Shown: piece by piece, positions 1 through 11,964 of the stretch | How the letters are laid out: every line of letters starts with the position of its first letter | Numbering within the stretch: position 1 is the stretch's first letter | Source: Stictocephala bisonia | Taxonomy: Eukaryota > Arthropoda > Insecta > Hemiptera > Membracidae | Length of the DNA: 64,000 nt | Assembly (NCBI GenBank): GCA_035578905.1 | Contig: JAQJVL010000004.1 | Location: 6,073,175 to 6,137,174 of the forward strand | Reading direction: 5' to 3' | The notes under the pieces: model-generated | The model's database searches: none | The model's input: the letters and a program-made list of their open reading frames with translations, nothing else | What the model was told of the DNA's origin: nothing | Program-made: the position numbers and the translations under genes

Positions 1-615
1 TCGTGTGAGAGACGTTAGATGGAGAAACAAGGAGATATGTGTTCGTATGAGAGACTTTAGATGGAGATAAGGAGATATGTGTTCGTGTTATAGACTTTAG
101 ATGGAGACAAGGATATATGTGTTCGTGTGAGAGACGTTAGATGGAGAAACAAGGAGATATGTGTTCATATGAGAGACTTTAGATGGAGATAAGGAGATAT
201 GTGTTCGTGTTATAGACGTTAGATGGAGACAAGGATATATGTGTTCGTGTGAGAGACGTTAGATGGAGAAACAAGGAGATATGTGTTCGTATGAGAGACT
301 TTAGATGGAGATAAGGAGATATGTGTTCGTGTTATAGACTTTAGATGGAGACAAGGATATATGTGTTCGTGTGAGAGACGTTAGATGGAGAAACAAGGAG
401 ATATGTGTTCGTATGAGAGACTTTAGATGGAGACAAGGATATATGTGTTCGTGTGAGAGACGTTAGATGGAGAAACAAGGAGATATGTGTTCGTATGAGA
501 GACTTTAGATGGAGATAAGGAGATATGTGTTCGTGTTATAGACGTTAGATGGAGACACGGAGATATGTGTTCGTGTGAGAGACGTTAGTTTGACGCAAGG
601 AGGTATGTGTTCCTG
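1..615. repeat. Minisatellite with 122-bp three-unit higher-order repeat
   Basis: Tandem units of 42, 40 and 40 bp (types A, B, C) recur in that order with a 122-bp period; type A starts at 1, 123, 245 and 367. Type A has TGTGAGAGACGTTAG, type B TATGAGAGACTTTAG and type C TGTTATAGAC. One 40-bp unit has been lost near 409-448, where B and C are fused, after which the order resumes at 449. The array runs off the left edge, so its true length is unknown. The last unit, near 573-625, decays into unique sequence. No coding potential is seen. Confidence 0.95.
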
Positions 616-1206
616 TGAGAGGCAGAACGCCGCTCTGGCCACAAGCGGAATTGATCTTTGGACAAGAATTATTGTGTATGGCCCGTAGTACTCTTTATTG
701 AAGAGACTATATTCATTTTATTTAGTGTAAAAAAGCGATTCAATTGAGCCTATATTTCGATATGATTGGAAATATTATGGGATGAATTTTAATTTAACAA
801 TTAAAGAAGACTTTAAAAAATGATATGTTTATGTATCTTGTGTCTCCATATTAACAGCCTAACTCTTAGCCGAATCAGTAATCGCCAATTCAGTTGAAAT
901 ACTAACTGACTACTCTTTACCTAGTGAAGATGGTTACACAAAGTAAACAGTGTTGTTTATTTGTTTGGCCAAGGAACACACAAGGGACTACTCAACTTCA
1001 AAGATATTGTGTCGACTGTTTAATTTTACGTTCGATTTCTTTTTCCACCTCTACAATTGAAGAGGAACTTGTAGTAATAATCGTGTATAGCTACTTCATG
1101 TAACGCAATTACTTTTTAAATAGGTCTATATTGCCTTACTTTGAAGTACTTGATGGGCTATCGACACTTTTCACTACTTCATGTCCAAAAATAAACTGTT
1201 ATTTTA
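616..1206. other. AT-rich unique sequence, no gene seen
   Basis: This separates the first two arrays. No open frame of note, RNA gene or mobile-element terminus was seen. Confidence 0.5.
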
Positions 1207-1624
1207 GTGTTTACATTATTTAGGTTTAAAATGAGGTACAAGTACATTACATTATTTAGGTTTAAAATGAGGTACAAGTACATTACATTATTTAGGTTTA
1301 AAATGAGGTACAAATACATTACATTATTTAGGTTTAAAATGAGGTACAAGTACATTACATTATTTAGGTTTAAAATGAGGTACAAGTACATTACATTATT
1401 TAGGTTTAAAATGAGGTACAAATACATTACATTATTTAGGTTTAAAATGAGGTACAAGTACATTACATTATTTAAGTTTAAAATGAGGTACAAGTACATT
1501 AAATTATTTAGGTTTAAAATTAGGTACAAGTACATTGCATTATTTAGTTTTAAAATGAGGTACAAGTACATTACATTATTTAGGTTTAAAATGAGGTACA
1601 AGTACATTAAATTATATAGGTTTT
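1207..1624. repeat. 36-bp minisatellite, about 11.5 copies
   Basis: The unit is built around TTTAGGTTTAAAATGAGG and a tract ending GTACAAGTACATT. Copies are nearly identical, with occasional single changes (CAAGTACA to CAAATACA, AGG to AAG or AGT). Because 36 is divisible by three and the unit lacks stops in some frames, long frames appear on both strands (YITLFRFKMRYK on plus, MYLYLILNLNNV on minus). These are periodic artefacts, not proteins. A stray partial monomer (ATTATTTAGGTTTAAAATA) sits about 300 bp downstream, near 1919. Confidence 0.95.
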
Positions 1625-2884
1625 AAGGATGTACTACACTTATGGCACACAGTTCACGTAATTCTTATTGCATAACTCATCCGACCTCATTACACAATTG
1701 TCTAGGGCAATAGAGCCTCCTTTTTTATGTTAAATGGCTTTGAGCCTTTCTGGGTCGTTTATGATGTTGTGATACTCATTCAAGTGTTAATTGGGAGTGA
1801 GTATCAGTAACTGGATATTCTGAAATATCATTTACCGCACTCAATTTTACCTGTTGTGTGTTAATTTACATCTCAATAGTACCTGATAACTAGAAATAAA
1901 CTGTAATTTCAGTCCTTAAATTATTTAGGTTTAAAATACAATGTATCAAATGTAAGGAACGCTGTTAACATGAATTCTTATTACACAACTCGTCCGACCA
2001 GAATACCCTTACCTGAGATATGTAAAGGTAAATTAGCTGTATTTTATGTCCCCTTTTCAAGACTGGGACGATGAGTCAGCTGATGAGGCACCAACACTGA
2101 GTGTAACAAGATCGCTTTATCTCCAACAACAAGTTGGTTTTGGTAAAACATATTTAACATTCTTAATAAAAGCAATCCGCAAAAAATCAATTTTAAAGAA
2201 ATTAAATAGTGGTTGCTTTAAAAATGGCTGCGTTACTAGTCTAATAGAAGGTTTACAGTAATCATACATTTGTTTTATATAGATTGTTTATTATATTAAA
2301 AATACTCAAAATAAATTTAGTTTAATTGTAATTACTACAAGATATAGTATTATTTTCTTCTCAACTAATTTTCATTTGTTGTAAATAGCATTTTTAAGTA
2401 AAATCTTTAAATGCAGTAAGCTTTTCTGCTAGTGATTCCGGAATGAAATTAATAAGTCTAATATGTTATTATTAAAAATATTCAATTATCATTATATTCC
2501 ATGTGTATAGGTGCAGCAGTGAACCGCCATATTTATTTGTAAATTCTACCTGTCTCACGTCAATGTATTTATTTTTTATCAACTACGCTAGCCGTTGTTG
2601 ATTGTTTAGTTGGCTAGTATTTCTAATTTTGAAATTGATTTCTCACGTGTTATTTTGCTTGTATGTGTTATGTAAGTTAGTATGTACTTCGAACGAATGT
2701 CCAATATTTATTTAGAAAATTATATTGAACAAGTTAATAGTGTTTGTTTAATATAATACATACAATTAATATTTAATAAAATACATAAGAACAGCGACAG
2801 TGACATTGTTAGTTAAAAGTTGCCCAACTTTCGCAAATACGGATTTAAAAGTAATTAATCGTAACTATTAATTACTTAGTTACT
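1625..2884. other. AT-rich spacer with orphan repeat unit and inverted repeat
   Basis: No gene can be supported. It holds the orphan 36-bp-family monomer near 1919, a weak 71-codon frame (listed separately) and a 10-bp inverted repeat AGTAATTAAT / ATTAATTACT at 2850-2859 and 2867-2876, just before the next array. Confidence 0.4.
2046..2261 (+). CDS. Unrecognised 71-codon open frame (doubtful)
   Basis: An ATG at 2046 opens a frame starting MSPFQDWDDESADEAPTLS, acidic and non-repetitive for about 25 residues and then lysine-rich. I do not recognise a domain. The first part has a less AT-driven composition than its surroundings, so it could be a short exon. A pyrimidine-rich stretch ending TTTTCAAG lies at about 2050-2060. 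No promoter, partner exon or homology can be shown, and a chance frame is at least as likely. Confidence 0.12.
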   Translation: MSPFQDWDDESADEAPTLSVTRSLYLQQQVGFGKTYLTFLIKAIRKKSILKKLNSGCFKNGCVTSLIEGLQ

Positions 2885-3965
2885 TAATTCCATACACCTA
2901 CAAAGTAATTGACCCTCCTGTCCAACCACATGCACAGTGCTATTGACCCATCCATCACCTATACATGTACAGTGGAATTAACCCTCCCGTCCAACCACAC
3001 GCACAGAACTATTGACCCATCCACCCACCCATACAGGTAAATGAAATTGACCCTCCCGTCCAACCACACGCACAGTGCTATTGACCCATCCACCCACCCA
3101 TACACGTACGATGCAATTGACCCTCCCATCCATCCACACGTACAGTGCTATTGACCCATCCACCCATACACGTACAATGGAATTGACCTTCCAGTCCAAC
3201 CACACGCACAGTGCTATTGACCCATCCACCCATACACATACAATGGAATTGACCCTCCAGTCCACCCACACATACAGTGCTATTGACACATCCATACACT
3301 TACAATGTAATTGACCCTCCAATCCGTCCACACATACAGTGCTATTGACCCATCCACCCACCCATACAGGTACAATGGAATTGACCCTTCCGTCCAACCA
3401 CACGCACAGTGCTATTGACCAATCCACTCACCCATACACGTACAATGGAATTGACCCTCCCGTCCAACCACACGCACAGTGCTATTGACCCATCCACCCA
3501 CTCATATATGTACAATGGAATAAACCCTCCCGTCCAACCACACGCACAGTGCTATTGACCCATCCACCCAACCATACACGTACAATGGAATTGACCCTCC
3601 AGTTTGTCCACACATACAGTACTATTGACCCATCCACACACCCATACACGTACAATGGAACTGGCGCTCCCATCCAACCACACGCACAGTGCTATTGACC
3701 CATCCACCCATACACTTACAATGGAATTGACCCTCCCGTCCATCCACACGTACAGTGCTATTGACCCATCCACCCATACACGTACAATGGAATTGACCCT
3801 CCCGTCCAACCACACGCACAGTGCTATTGACCCATCCACCCATACACTTACAATGGAATTGACCCTCCCGTCCATCCACACGCACAGTGCTATTGACCCA
3901 TCCACCCATACACGTACAATGGAATTGACCCTCCCGTCCAACTACACGTATAGTGCTATTAAACT
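2885..3965. repeat. 66-bp dimeric minisatellite (TTGACCC family)
   Basis: About 16 dimeric units, each with two related 33-bp halves: one carries GCACAGTGCTATTGACCC, the other CGTACAATGGAATTGACCC. Some copies have four extra bases (CCACCCACCC), giving 70 bp. Chance frames appear on both strands (for example 3552-3941 minus) because 66 is a multiple of three. The same TTGACCCACCC...CATACACGTACAGTGG sequence family recurs at 18.73-18.88 kb and 49.63-50.47 kb. AAGTAATTAAT is present on both sides of the array (2849-2859 and 4013-4023). Confidence 0.95.
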
Positions 3966-5126
3966 GCCTATTTAAAATGTAAATTAAAAATCATAAGGAT
4001 TACAAAGTGACCAAGTAATTAATTTTAAGACCTCTCGAAACCAAGAAAACGTTTTGCAGGAAGTTGTTTTTAAGGAAAAACTTTAACTTTTTCTTAAAAT
4101 GTTAAAGTTGTTAAATTCTTAAAACTTCTAGAAAACACTCCTGTCAACCACAGATTTAAATATAAATGCGATACATTCACGGTTTTTGAGTAATACAAGT
4201 GTAAACTTGATGCATAGTAAAACTAGTTAAAATTCTGGTACTCTTTTTTATCCAACCAGGATAAATATTATTAAAACTTATAATAACATTTACAAATTCA
4301 TTTCATAACCTACGATTAAACATGGAAATATTGGTGTGATTGGATTTTACATAGGTCTTTTAGTTTCTTAGTAAGACAGCCTTCAGAGGGTACACACAGT
4401 TCAGCACCAGCAGTAATCATTGACAGTGCTAATTCATCATTACAAAGAAACTAAAGTAAAAACAATTATTTACAACTGAAACTTTATGTTCATTTGGGAT
4501 TTGCTTCACGTTAATTTTATACTATCTGGCTCCCCTGAATTGATTTGTTATTAATAATCGTGCATATACTACCCTAATATTATCATTAATTTGTCAGCAT
4601 TATGAAGCCACAAAATAAAAATAATAGAATCTATGTCCTTTTTAAATTAAATTTCAGTTTTGCTCTTCAGAAAACATCATGTGAATGCCTATCATAGGAC
4701 TTTTCATCCCATGAGTAAAAAATAAAAAATATAAAAACTTTACCATGACAATGTCTTAAACTTAAATTTGCTCACTAACAACACAGTCTAGAGAATAATA
4801 CAAAGTTTAATGTACAAAGTACTTGGTGGCGTCATAAACCTCAGGGTTGGATATAGTTCTTATAATCAAACTCAAATTGTTTTCGCCAAGGAGATTTTCT
4901 TGTTTAGCGATAATTCAATGATAGCGTTTCAATACTATTTCATTTCAGTAATTTCAACTAAATTTTATCCAACCATTACACTTATTTCAAATTCAATATT
5001 TTTATTTTTGTCTTGCATTCAAATATTTGTGTAGAAGGGAACGCTGCAAACATTTCATACACAATGACGGATTGGAAAGCCAAGCAACAAACGATGTCAC
5101 GGTATAATATAATATGTTTCAGTCGT
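3966..5126. other. AT-rich unique sequence
   Basis: No gene supported; a 74-codon frame at 4810-5034 is AT-driven and unrecognised. The 14-bp sequence TGGCTCCCCTGAAT at 4527-4540 recurs exactly at 5917-5930, bracketing 1.4 kb that includes the next array. Degenerate array units begin near 5040. Confidence 0.4.
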
Positions 5127-5690
5127 CATGTTGTCTCTACTACAGCGCGTGACGTTTTGGAAAGCCAAGCAACAAAGGATATCTCAGTACATGTTTAAGT
5201 CACCATGTTGTCTCTACTACAGCGCGTGACGTTTTGGAAAGTCAAGCAACAAAGGATGTCACGGTACAGCTTAAGTCAACATGTTGTCTCTACTACAGCG
5301 CGTTTTGACGTTTTGGAAAGCCAAGCAACAAAGGATGTCACGCTATTTGTTTCAGTCGTCATGTTGTCTTTACTACAGCGCGTGACGTTTTGGAAAGCCA
5401 AGCAACAAAGGATATCTCAGTACATGTTTAAGTCACCATGTTGTCTCTACTACAGCGCGTGACGTTTTGGAAAGTCAAGCAACAAAGGATGTCACGGTAC
5501 AGCTTAAGTCAACATGTTGTCTCTACTACAGCGCGTTTTGACGTTTTGGAAAGCCAAGCAACAAAGGATGTCACGCTATTTGTTTCAGTCGTCATGTTGT
5601 CTTTACTACAGCGCGTGACGTTTTGGAAAGCCAAGCAACAAAGAATGTCACGGTACATGTTTCAGTCGTTTATTTGTCTCTAATACAGTG
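5127..5690. repeat. About 77-bp minisatellite with a duplicated 234-bp block
   Basis: Units begin CATGTTGTCTCTACTACAGC and continue through GTGACGTTTTGGAAAG and CAAGCAACAAAGGAT. Starts at 5127, 5203, 5280, 5360, 5437, 5513 and 5593 give spacings of 76, 77, 80, 77, 76 and 80. The block 5203-5436 is repeated almost exactly at 5437-5670, so the last amplification step copied three units together. Frames at 5205-5462 and 5438-5683 are the same translated block and are not genes. Confidence 0.93.
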
Positions 5691-7019
5691 CGTGACGGTT
5701 TTTACGTAAAGAAAGCGGAATACCGTCTGTTCATAGATGTAACAATGAACTCATTACCTCGGTAAAATAACTGTTTCTAGACAAATGAATTTCATGTCAA
5801 AAGAAAACTCGAGTTTGTAAAGGGGTTGGTCTCTCAGCATTGTTATATTATTAAAACAAAAAAAGTTTTCTTTAATTTTAATCTTGTGGTGTAGTCCTTT
5901 GTTACCGTTCATTCATTGGCTCCCCTGAATGAAAAAGTTCGTTCCTTTATTTAAATAAATGAACAGAAACTATCACATTCAATAAAGAACATATGATAGT
6001 TTACTACGTCATGATTGTGAAATATTTAGTTGAACATTTTTCAATTCAATGAATATAATATTTCATTTAGAACCTCAACAATATTGCCCATGCTTAATAT
6101 GTTTGCGGAATATCCTAAACTCTGATTGTTTCACGTGTTTTCAATATGTGCAGTTACATAAATTATGTCCATTAATTTTTTTTAAATAAATAAAAATATA
6201 CAAGGGAATGAAAGGCTGTCCTACACGCAGAAAAAAATAATTTCATTATTTTGACGTTATTGAAAATGAAAATTTCCAGTTAAAAGAAGGTGATTAAAAT
6301 AAACTGTATTTACATGTAATTATTAAACAATGTTGATATTTTAAAGAATTGGTAATAAATATATAAAGAAATAAATTAAAAATTAAAATGTAACTGAAAC
6401 TTAACATGATACAGTACAAGGATAATTTAAGCCCCAAGTGTAAAATATAATGGCTCTCTTATTTTAAATGATACTTATTTAATCTGCTCATTAATTCCTC
6501 ATTAGTTATGTAATTGTTAAGTGTTTCAAGAGTTACTTTGGTTTGGTTCAAAATTAATAAAGTAAAGAATTGTAATTTTAAAGGAGATTATAAAAAATAA
6601 GAAGAAAACAATTAGGATTATTAACAGTTTGGGTGGGAGATTAAACAATTAGCTGATTAATCAAACTTGTTCACATTGGACGTCCCAGATCGTCAGCACT
6701 TATGGTATTTCTTCAATAAAAATGCCCAGTCTCAGTTCTTTTTCTATGAACATATAATTTGAAACAGCTTAACCTTAACAAAATTTATGCTTTTTAAGTG
6801 TTGGAAACATAAAATTGCCTAATTATTGGTTTCTGAAAACATATTGGAACCAGCTGAATTATCACTGACACTGCGCATTTGATGTTGGTTTTTAAAGTGA
6901 TAATCAGCTACATTAACACGTTGACCCTCAAATTATGCAGTCCAGGTTTGTAGTCAGGACAGGAGCTATGCCATGTACGTGACGGCGTTTCAGGGTGTTT
7001 TTTAATTTTAAAGGTATTA
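5691..7019. other. AT-rich unique sequence, no gene seen
   Basis: It includes the right copy of the 14-bp direct repeat (5917-5930) and long A/T-rich runs. No supported gene, RNA or element end. Confidence 0.45.
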
Positions 7020-10000
7020 TTTAATTTGGAGAAGGAAGCAACTGTTAAACGGTGGAGGTTTTGACATATGCTTTGAGTGAGGATCTGTGTGAAGAAGTTG
7101 CGTTTTAGATCTTTGTCAGGAGAAGGAAGCTACTGTTAAATGTAATAGGAGGAGGTCTTCATAGATATGATCCTTTGAGTAAGGGTGTGTGTTAAGAAGT
7201 TGCGTTTTATATCTTTGTCAGGAGAAGGAAGCTACTGTTAAATGTAATAGGAGGAGGTCTTCATAGATATGATCCTTTGAGTAAGGGTGTGTGTTAAGAA
7301 GTTGCGTTTTATATCTTTGTCAGGAGAAGGAAGCTACTGTTAAATGTAATAGGAGGAGGTCTTCATAGATATGATCCTTTGAGTGAGGATCTATGTGAAG
7401 AAGTTGCGTTTTAGATCTTTGTCAGGAGAAGGAAGCTACTGTTAAATGTAATAGGAGGAGGTCTTCATAGATATGATCCTTTGAGTAAGGGTGTGTGTTA
7501 AGAAGTTGCGTTTTATATCTTTGTCAGGAGAAGGAAGCTACTGTTAAATGTAATAGGAGGAGGTCTTCATAGATATGATCCTTTGAGTAAGGGTGTGTAT
7601 TAAGAAGTGGCGTTTTATATCTTTGTCAGGAGAAGGAAGCTACTGTTAAATGTAATAGGAGGAGGTCTTCATAGATATGATACTTTGAGTAAGGGTGTGT
7701 GTTAAGAAGTGGCGTTTTATATCTTTGTCAGGAGAAGGAAGCTACTGTTAAATGTAATAGGAGGAGGTCTTGATAGATATGATCCTTTGAGTAAGGGTGT
7801 GTATTAAGAAGTGGCGTTTTATATCTTTGTCAGGAGAAGGAAGCTACTGTTAAATGTAATAGGAGGAGGTCTTGATAGATATGATCCTTTGAATAAGGGT
7901 GTGTGTTAAGAAGTGGCGTTTTATATCTTTGTCAGGAGAAGGAAGCTACTGTTAAATGTAATAGGAGGAGGTCTTCATAGATATGATCCTTTGAGTGAGG
8001 GTGTATGTTAAGAAGTTGCGTTTTATATCTTTGTCAGGAGAAGGAAGCTACTGTTAAATGTAATAGGAGGAGGTCTTCATAGATATGATCCTTTGAGTAA
8101 GGGTGTGTATTAAGAAGTGGCGTTTTATATCTTTGTCAGGAGAAGGAAGCTACTGTTAAATGTAATAGGAGGAGGTCTTCATAGATATGATACTTTGAGT
8201 AAGGGTGTGTGTTAAGAAGTGGCGTTTTATATCTTTGTCAGGAGAAGGAAGCTACTGTTAAACGTAATAGGAGGAGGTCTTCATAGATATGATCCTTTGA
8301 GTGAGGGTGTGTATTAAGAAGTGGCGTTTTATATCTTTGTCAGGAGAAGGAAGCTACTGTTAAATGTAATAGGAGGAGGTCTTCATAGATATGATCCTTT
8401 GAGTAAGGGTGTGTGTTAAGAAGTTGCGTTTTATATCTTTGTCAGGAGAAGGAAGCTACTGTTAAATGTAATAGGAGGAGGTCTTCATAGATATGATCCT
8501 TTGAGTAAGGGTGTGTATTAAGAAGTGGCGTTTTATATCTTTGTCAGGAGAAGGAAGCTACTGTTAAATGTAATAGGAGGAGGTCTTCATAGATATGATA
8601 CTTTGAGTAAGGGTGTGTGTTAAGAAGTGGCGTTTTATATCTTTGTCAGGAGAAGGAAGCTACTGTTAAATGTAATAGGAGGAGGTCTTCATAGATATGA
8701 TCCTTTGAGTGAGGGTGTGTGTTAAGAAGTTGCGTTTTATATCTTTGTCAGGAGAAGGAAGCTACTGTCAACGGTAATAGGAGGAGGTCTTCATAGATAT
8801 GATCCTTTGAGTAAGGGTGTGTGTTAAGAAGTTGCGTTTTATATCTTTGTCAGGAGAAGGAAGCTACTGTTAAATGTAATAGGAGGAGGTCTTCATAGAT
8901 ATGATCCTTTGAGTAAGGGTGTCTATTAAGAAGTTGCGTTTTATATCTTTGTCAGGAGAAGGAAGCTACTGTTAAATGTAATAGGAGGAGGTCTTCATAG
9001 ATATGATCCTTTGAGTAAGGGTGTGTGTTAAGAAGTTGCGTTTTATATCTTTGTCAGGAGAAGGAAGCTACTGTTAAATGTAATAGGAGGAGGTCTTCAT
9101 AGATATGATCCTTTGAGTAAGGGTGTGTATTAAGAAGTGGCGTTTTATATCTTTGTCAGGAGAAGGAAGCTACTGTTAAATGTAATAGGAGGAGGTCTTC
9201 ATAGATATGATACTTTGAGTAAGGGTGTGTGTTAAGAAGTGGCGTTTTATATCTTTGTCAGGAGAAGGAAGCTACTGTTAAATGTAATAGGAGGAGGTCT
9301 TGATAGATATGATACTTTGAGTAAGGGTGTGTATTAAGAAGTGGCGTTTTATATCTTTGTCAGGAGAAGGAAGCTACTGTTAAATGTAATAGGAGGAGGT
9401 CTTGATAGATATGATCCTTTGAATAAGGGTGTGTGTTAAGAAGTGGCGTTTTATATCTTTGTCAGGAGAAGGAAGCTACTGTTAAATGTAATAGGAGGAG
9501 GTCTTCATAGATATGATCCTTTGAGTGAGGGTGTATGTTAAGAAGTTGCGTTTTATATCTTTGTCAGGAGAAGGAAGCTACTGTTAAATGTAATAGGAGG
9601 AGGTCTTCATAGATATGATCCTTTGAGTAAGGGTGTGTATTAAGAAGTGGCGTTTTATATCTTTGTCAGGAGAAGGAAGCTACTGTTAAATGTAATAGGA
9701 GGAGGTCTTCATAGATATGATACTTTGAGTAAGGGTGTGTGTTAAGAAGTGGCGTTTTATATCTTTGTCAGGAGAAGGAAGCTACTGTTAAACGTAATAG
9801 GAGGAGGTCTTCATAGATATGATCCTTTGAGTGAGGGTGTGTATTAAGAAGTGGTGTTTTATATCTTTGTCAGGAGAAGGAAGCTACTGTTAAATGTAAT
9901 AGGAGGAGGTCTTCATAGATATGATCCTTTGAGTGAGGGTGTGTGTTAAGAAGTTGCGTTTTATATCTTTGTCAGGAGAAGGAAGCTACTGTTAAATGTA

Positions 10001-10690
10001 ATAGGAGGAGGTCTTGATAGATATGATCCTTTGAGTAAGGGTGTGTATTAAGAAGTGGCGTTTTATATCTTTGTCAGGAGAAGGAAGCTACTGTTAAATG
10101 TAATAGGAGGAGGTCTTCATAGATATGATCCTTTGAGTAAGGGTGTGTGTTAAGAAGTGGCGTTTTATATCTTTGTCAGGAGAAGGAAGCTACTGTTAAA
10201 TGTAATAGGAGGAGGTCTTCATAGATATGATCCTTTGAGTAAGGGTGTGTGTTAAGAAGTGGCGTTTTATATCTTTTTCAGGAGAAGGAAGCTACTGTTA
10301 AATGTAATAGGAGGAGGTCTTCATAGATATGATCCTTTGAGTAAGGGTGTGTGTTAAGAAGTTGCGTTTTATATCTTTGTCAGGAGAAGGAAGCTACTGT
10401 TAAATGTAATAGGAGGAGGTCTTCATAGATATGATCCTTTGAGTAAGGGTGTGTGTTAAGAAGTGGCGTTTTATATCTTTGTCAGGAGAAGGAAGCTACT
10501 GTCAACGGTAATAGGAGGAGGTCTTCATAGATATGATCCTTTGAGTAAGGGTGTGTGTTAAGAAGTGGCGTTTTAGATCTTTGTCAGGAGAAGGAAGCTA
10601 CTGTTAAACGTAATAGGAGGAGGTCTTCATAGATATGATCCTTTGAGTAAGGGTGTGTGGTGTTTAGAAGTTGCGTTTTAGATCTTGTCG
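7020..10690. repeat. 102-bp satellite-like array, about 36 copies
   Basis: The unit reads AGGAGAAGGAAGCTACTG, then GGAGGAGGTCTTCATAGA, TATGATCCTTTGAGTAAGGG, GTGTGTTAAGAAGTTGCG and TTTTATATCTTTGTC. The AGGAGAAGG anchors at 7118 and 7220 are exactly 102 bp apart. Variants are position-specific (TTGCG/GGCG, GATCC/GATAC, AGTAAGG/AGTGAGG). Rare variants recur 1530 bp apart (15 units): GAATAAGGG near 7890 and 9420, GAGTGAGGGTGTATG near 7990 and 9520, and AAACGTAAT near 8256 and 9786. This shows that a 15-unit block was duplicated. Every unit contains in-frame stops, so there is no coding sequence. The outermost units are the most divergent. Confidence 0.97.
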
Positions 10691-11484
10691 ATTTAATAGC
10701 CTACACTTTGTTATATTCCTCGATTTTAAGTAACCCTTCCTTGAAGTAAGCTGTTATAGTTCTGGAATGAAATATATTTTTTCTCCATTTTCATAGCTCT
10801 CTTCATCTCTACCCTCGTACAGACAGTTGAGAATTTAACTATGATATTGCATAGCAGCTTATTTTAAGACAATTATTAAAAGAGATTTTCCATAAGTTTC
10901 GTAGTATGGTCTAATGTTTGAAACAAAACCAAGTTACAATTAAAATAAAAAAAAAAAAGAAATAGTTTGTGAAGAGGTTTTTTGCAATCGATAAACATTT
11001 ATAATATAATACAAAGTTTGAACAACATTCCTGAAGTTAGAAGACCATCCTCCCTAGTTGAGATACTCTTAAAACTAACTGGTGAATGGTGCATGACTTA
11101 GTTAAAGTAGGTATAGTAATAAATTTATTTGCAGCTGATACGGCTACAATTACTTTTTTATTGTTTACACCGTTTCCTGGTCAATATATGTAGTTTCGTG
11201 ATGCAGATTTATAATTTTCAATTTTTAAGTTGTTCTTGATATATTTAAAACATAAATGATACTTTAAAATCTTTATTCCATAAAAGGCCCCAAATATGTA
11301 AAAGAGAATCTACTCGTCTGATCTGTATTTTGTCAATGCCCTGCTTAGTAATTGGCTTTTATAATCCTTTAACTGATGACTCTAAGCATTTATTATATGT
11401 TACTTACAGCATTTCATAAAACAATACAGCGGCATTATTATGAAATTATTATTATTTTTATTTTTTTCAAAATACTCTTAATTT
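10691..11484. other. AT-rich unique sequence, no gene seen
   Basis: It contains an A-rich run near 10945-10960 and no supported gene. Confidence 0.45.
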
Positions 11485-11640
11485 GGGTAATGCGGTGGCC
11501 GATCAGTCTAAATGGCATCAGTACATACAAGTCTGCAGAGGCTGTCGGAGGCTATCGGCCATGTTGGTTTTAATTGCATGAGGACAATGTTATTTTCGAA
11601 CCGGACACACGATCACGCGTATCCAAATGAAGCAGTTATT
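11485..11640 (+). mobile_element. Candidate tRNA-derived SINE (degraded)
   Basis: The sequence GCGGTGGCCGATCAGTCTAA at 11493-11512 resembles the A box and D-arm region of a tRNA-Leu/Ser-type SINE head. ATTTTCGAACCGG near 11593-11605 resembles a decayed B box (consensus GGTTCGANTCC). The A-to-B spacing is about 100 bp, longer than in a tRNA, so either this is a rearranged SINE or one box is fortuitous. Local GC is higher than in the flanks. No target-site duplication was found. A short frame over it (11512-11778) is not supported as a gene. Confidence 0.4.
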
Positions 11641-11964
11641 TTTAAAACGACTTTTTCCAAACAAATTGTATTTGATCAAGAATGGAATTGTGCGTTGAAA
11701 TTGATGTGCGAATTCCTAATTAGTTTTATAGATAAAGATATGAAAAATATTTGGTTTGAAGTTTTTATTTTCACATAGCGTTCAAAGCTAGGCGTATGTA
11801 TTTAAAATATCAAAAGCAAACAGAATGCGCAATATGATAACGTTTAAAATGATACATCATACATAACTTTTGGTCAATAAATAATGAAAAAATGTGGTTA
11901 CAATTCATAAAGAACATTGTTCTTCTTGTAAAATGGAAAAAACATTGTTCTTATGGGATCAAAA

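Noticed and set aside
1207..1624. Telomere-like TTAGG repeats
   Set aside because: TTTAGG occurs once per 36-bp unit; there is no tandem TTAGG run.
2978..3975. Cysteine/tryptophan-rich repeat frames (for example 3552-3941 minus)
   Set aside because: 66-bp repeat artefacts in several frames and both strands; no family resemblance.
11512..11778. 88-codon frame as a gene
   Set aside because: It starts in a SINE-like segment and runs into AT-rich sequence; no domain or conserved composition.
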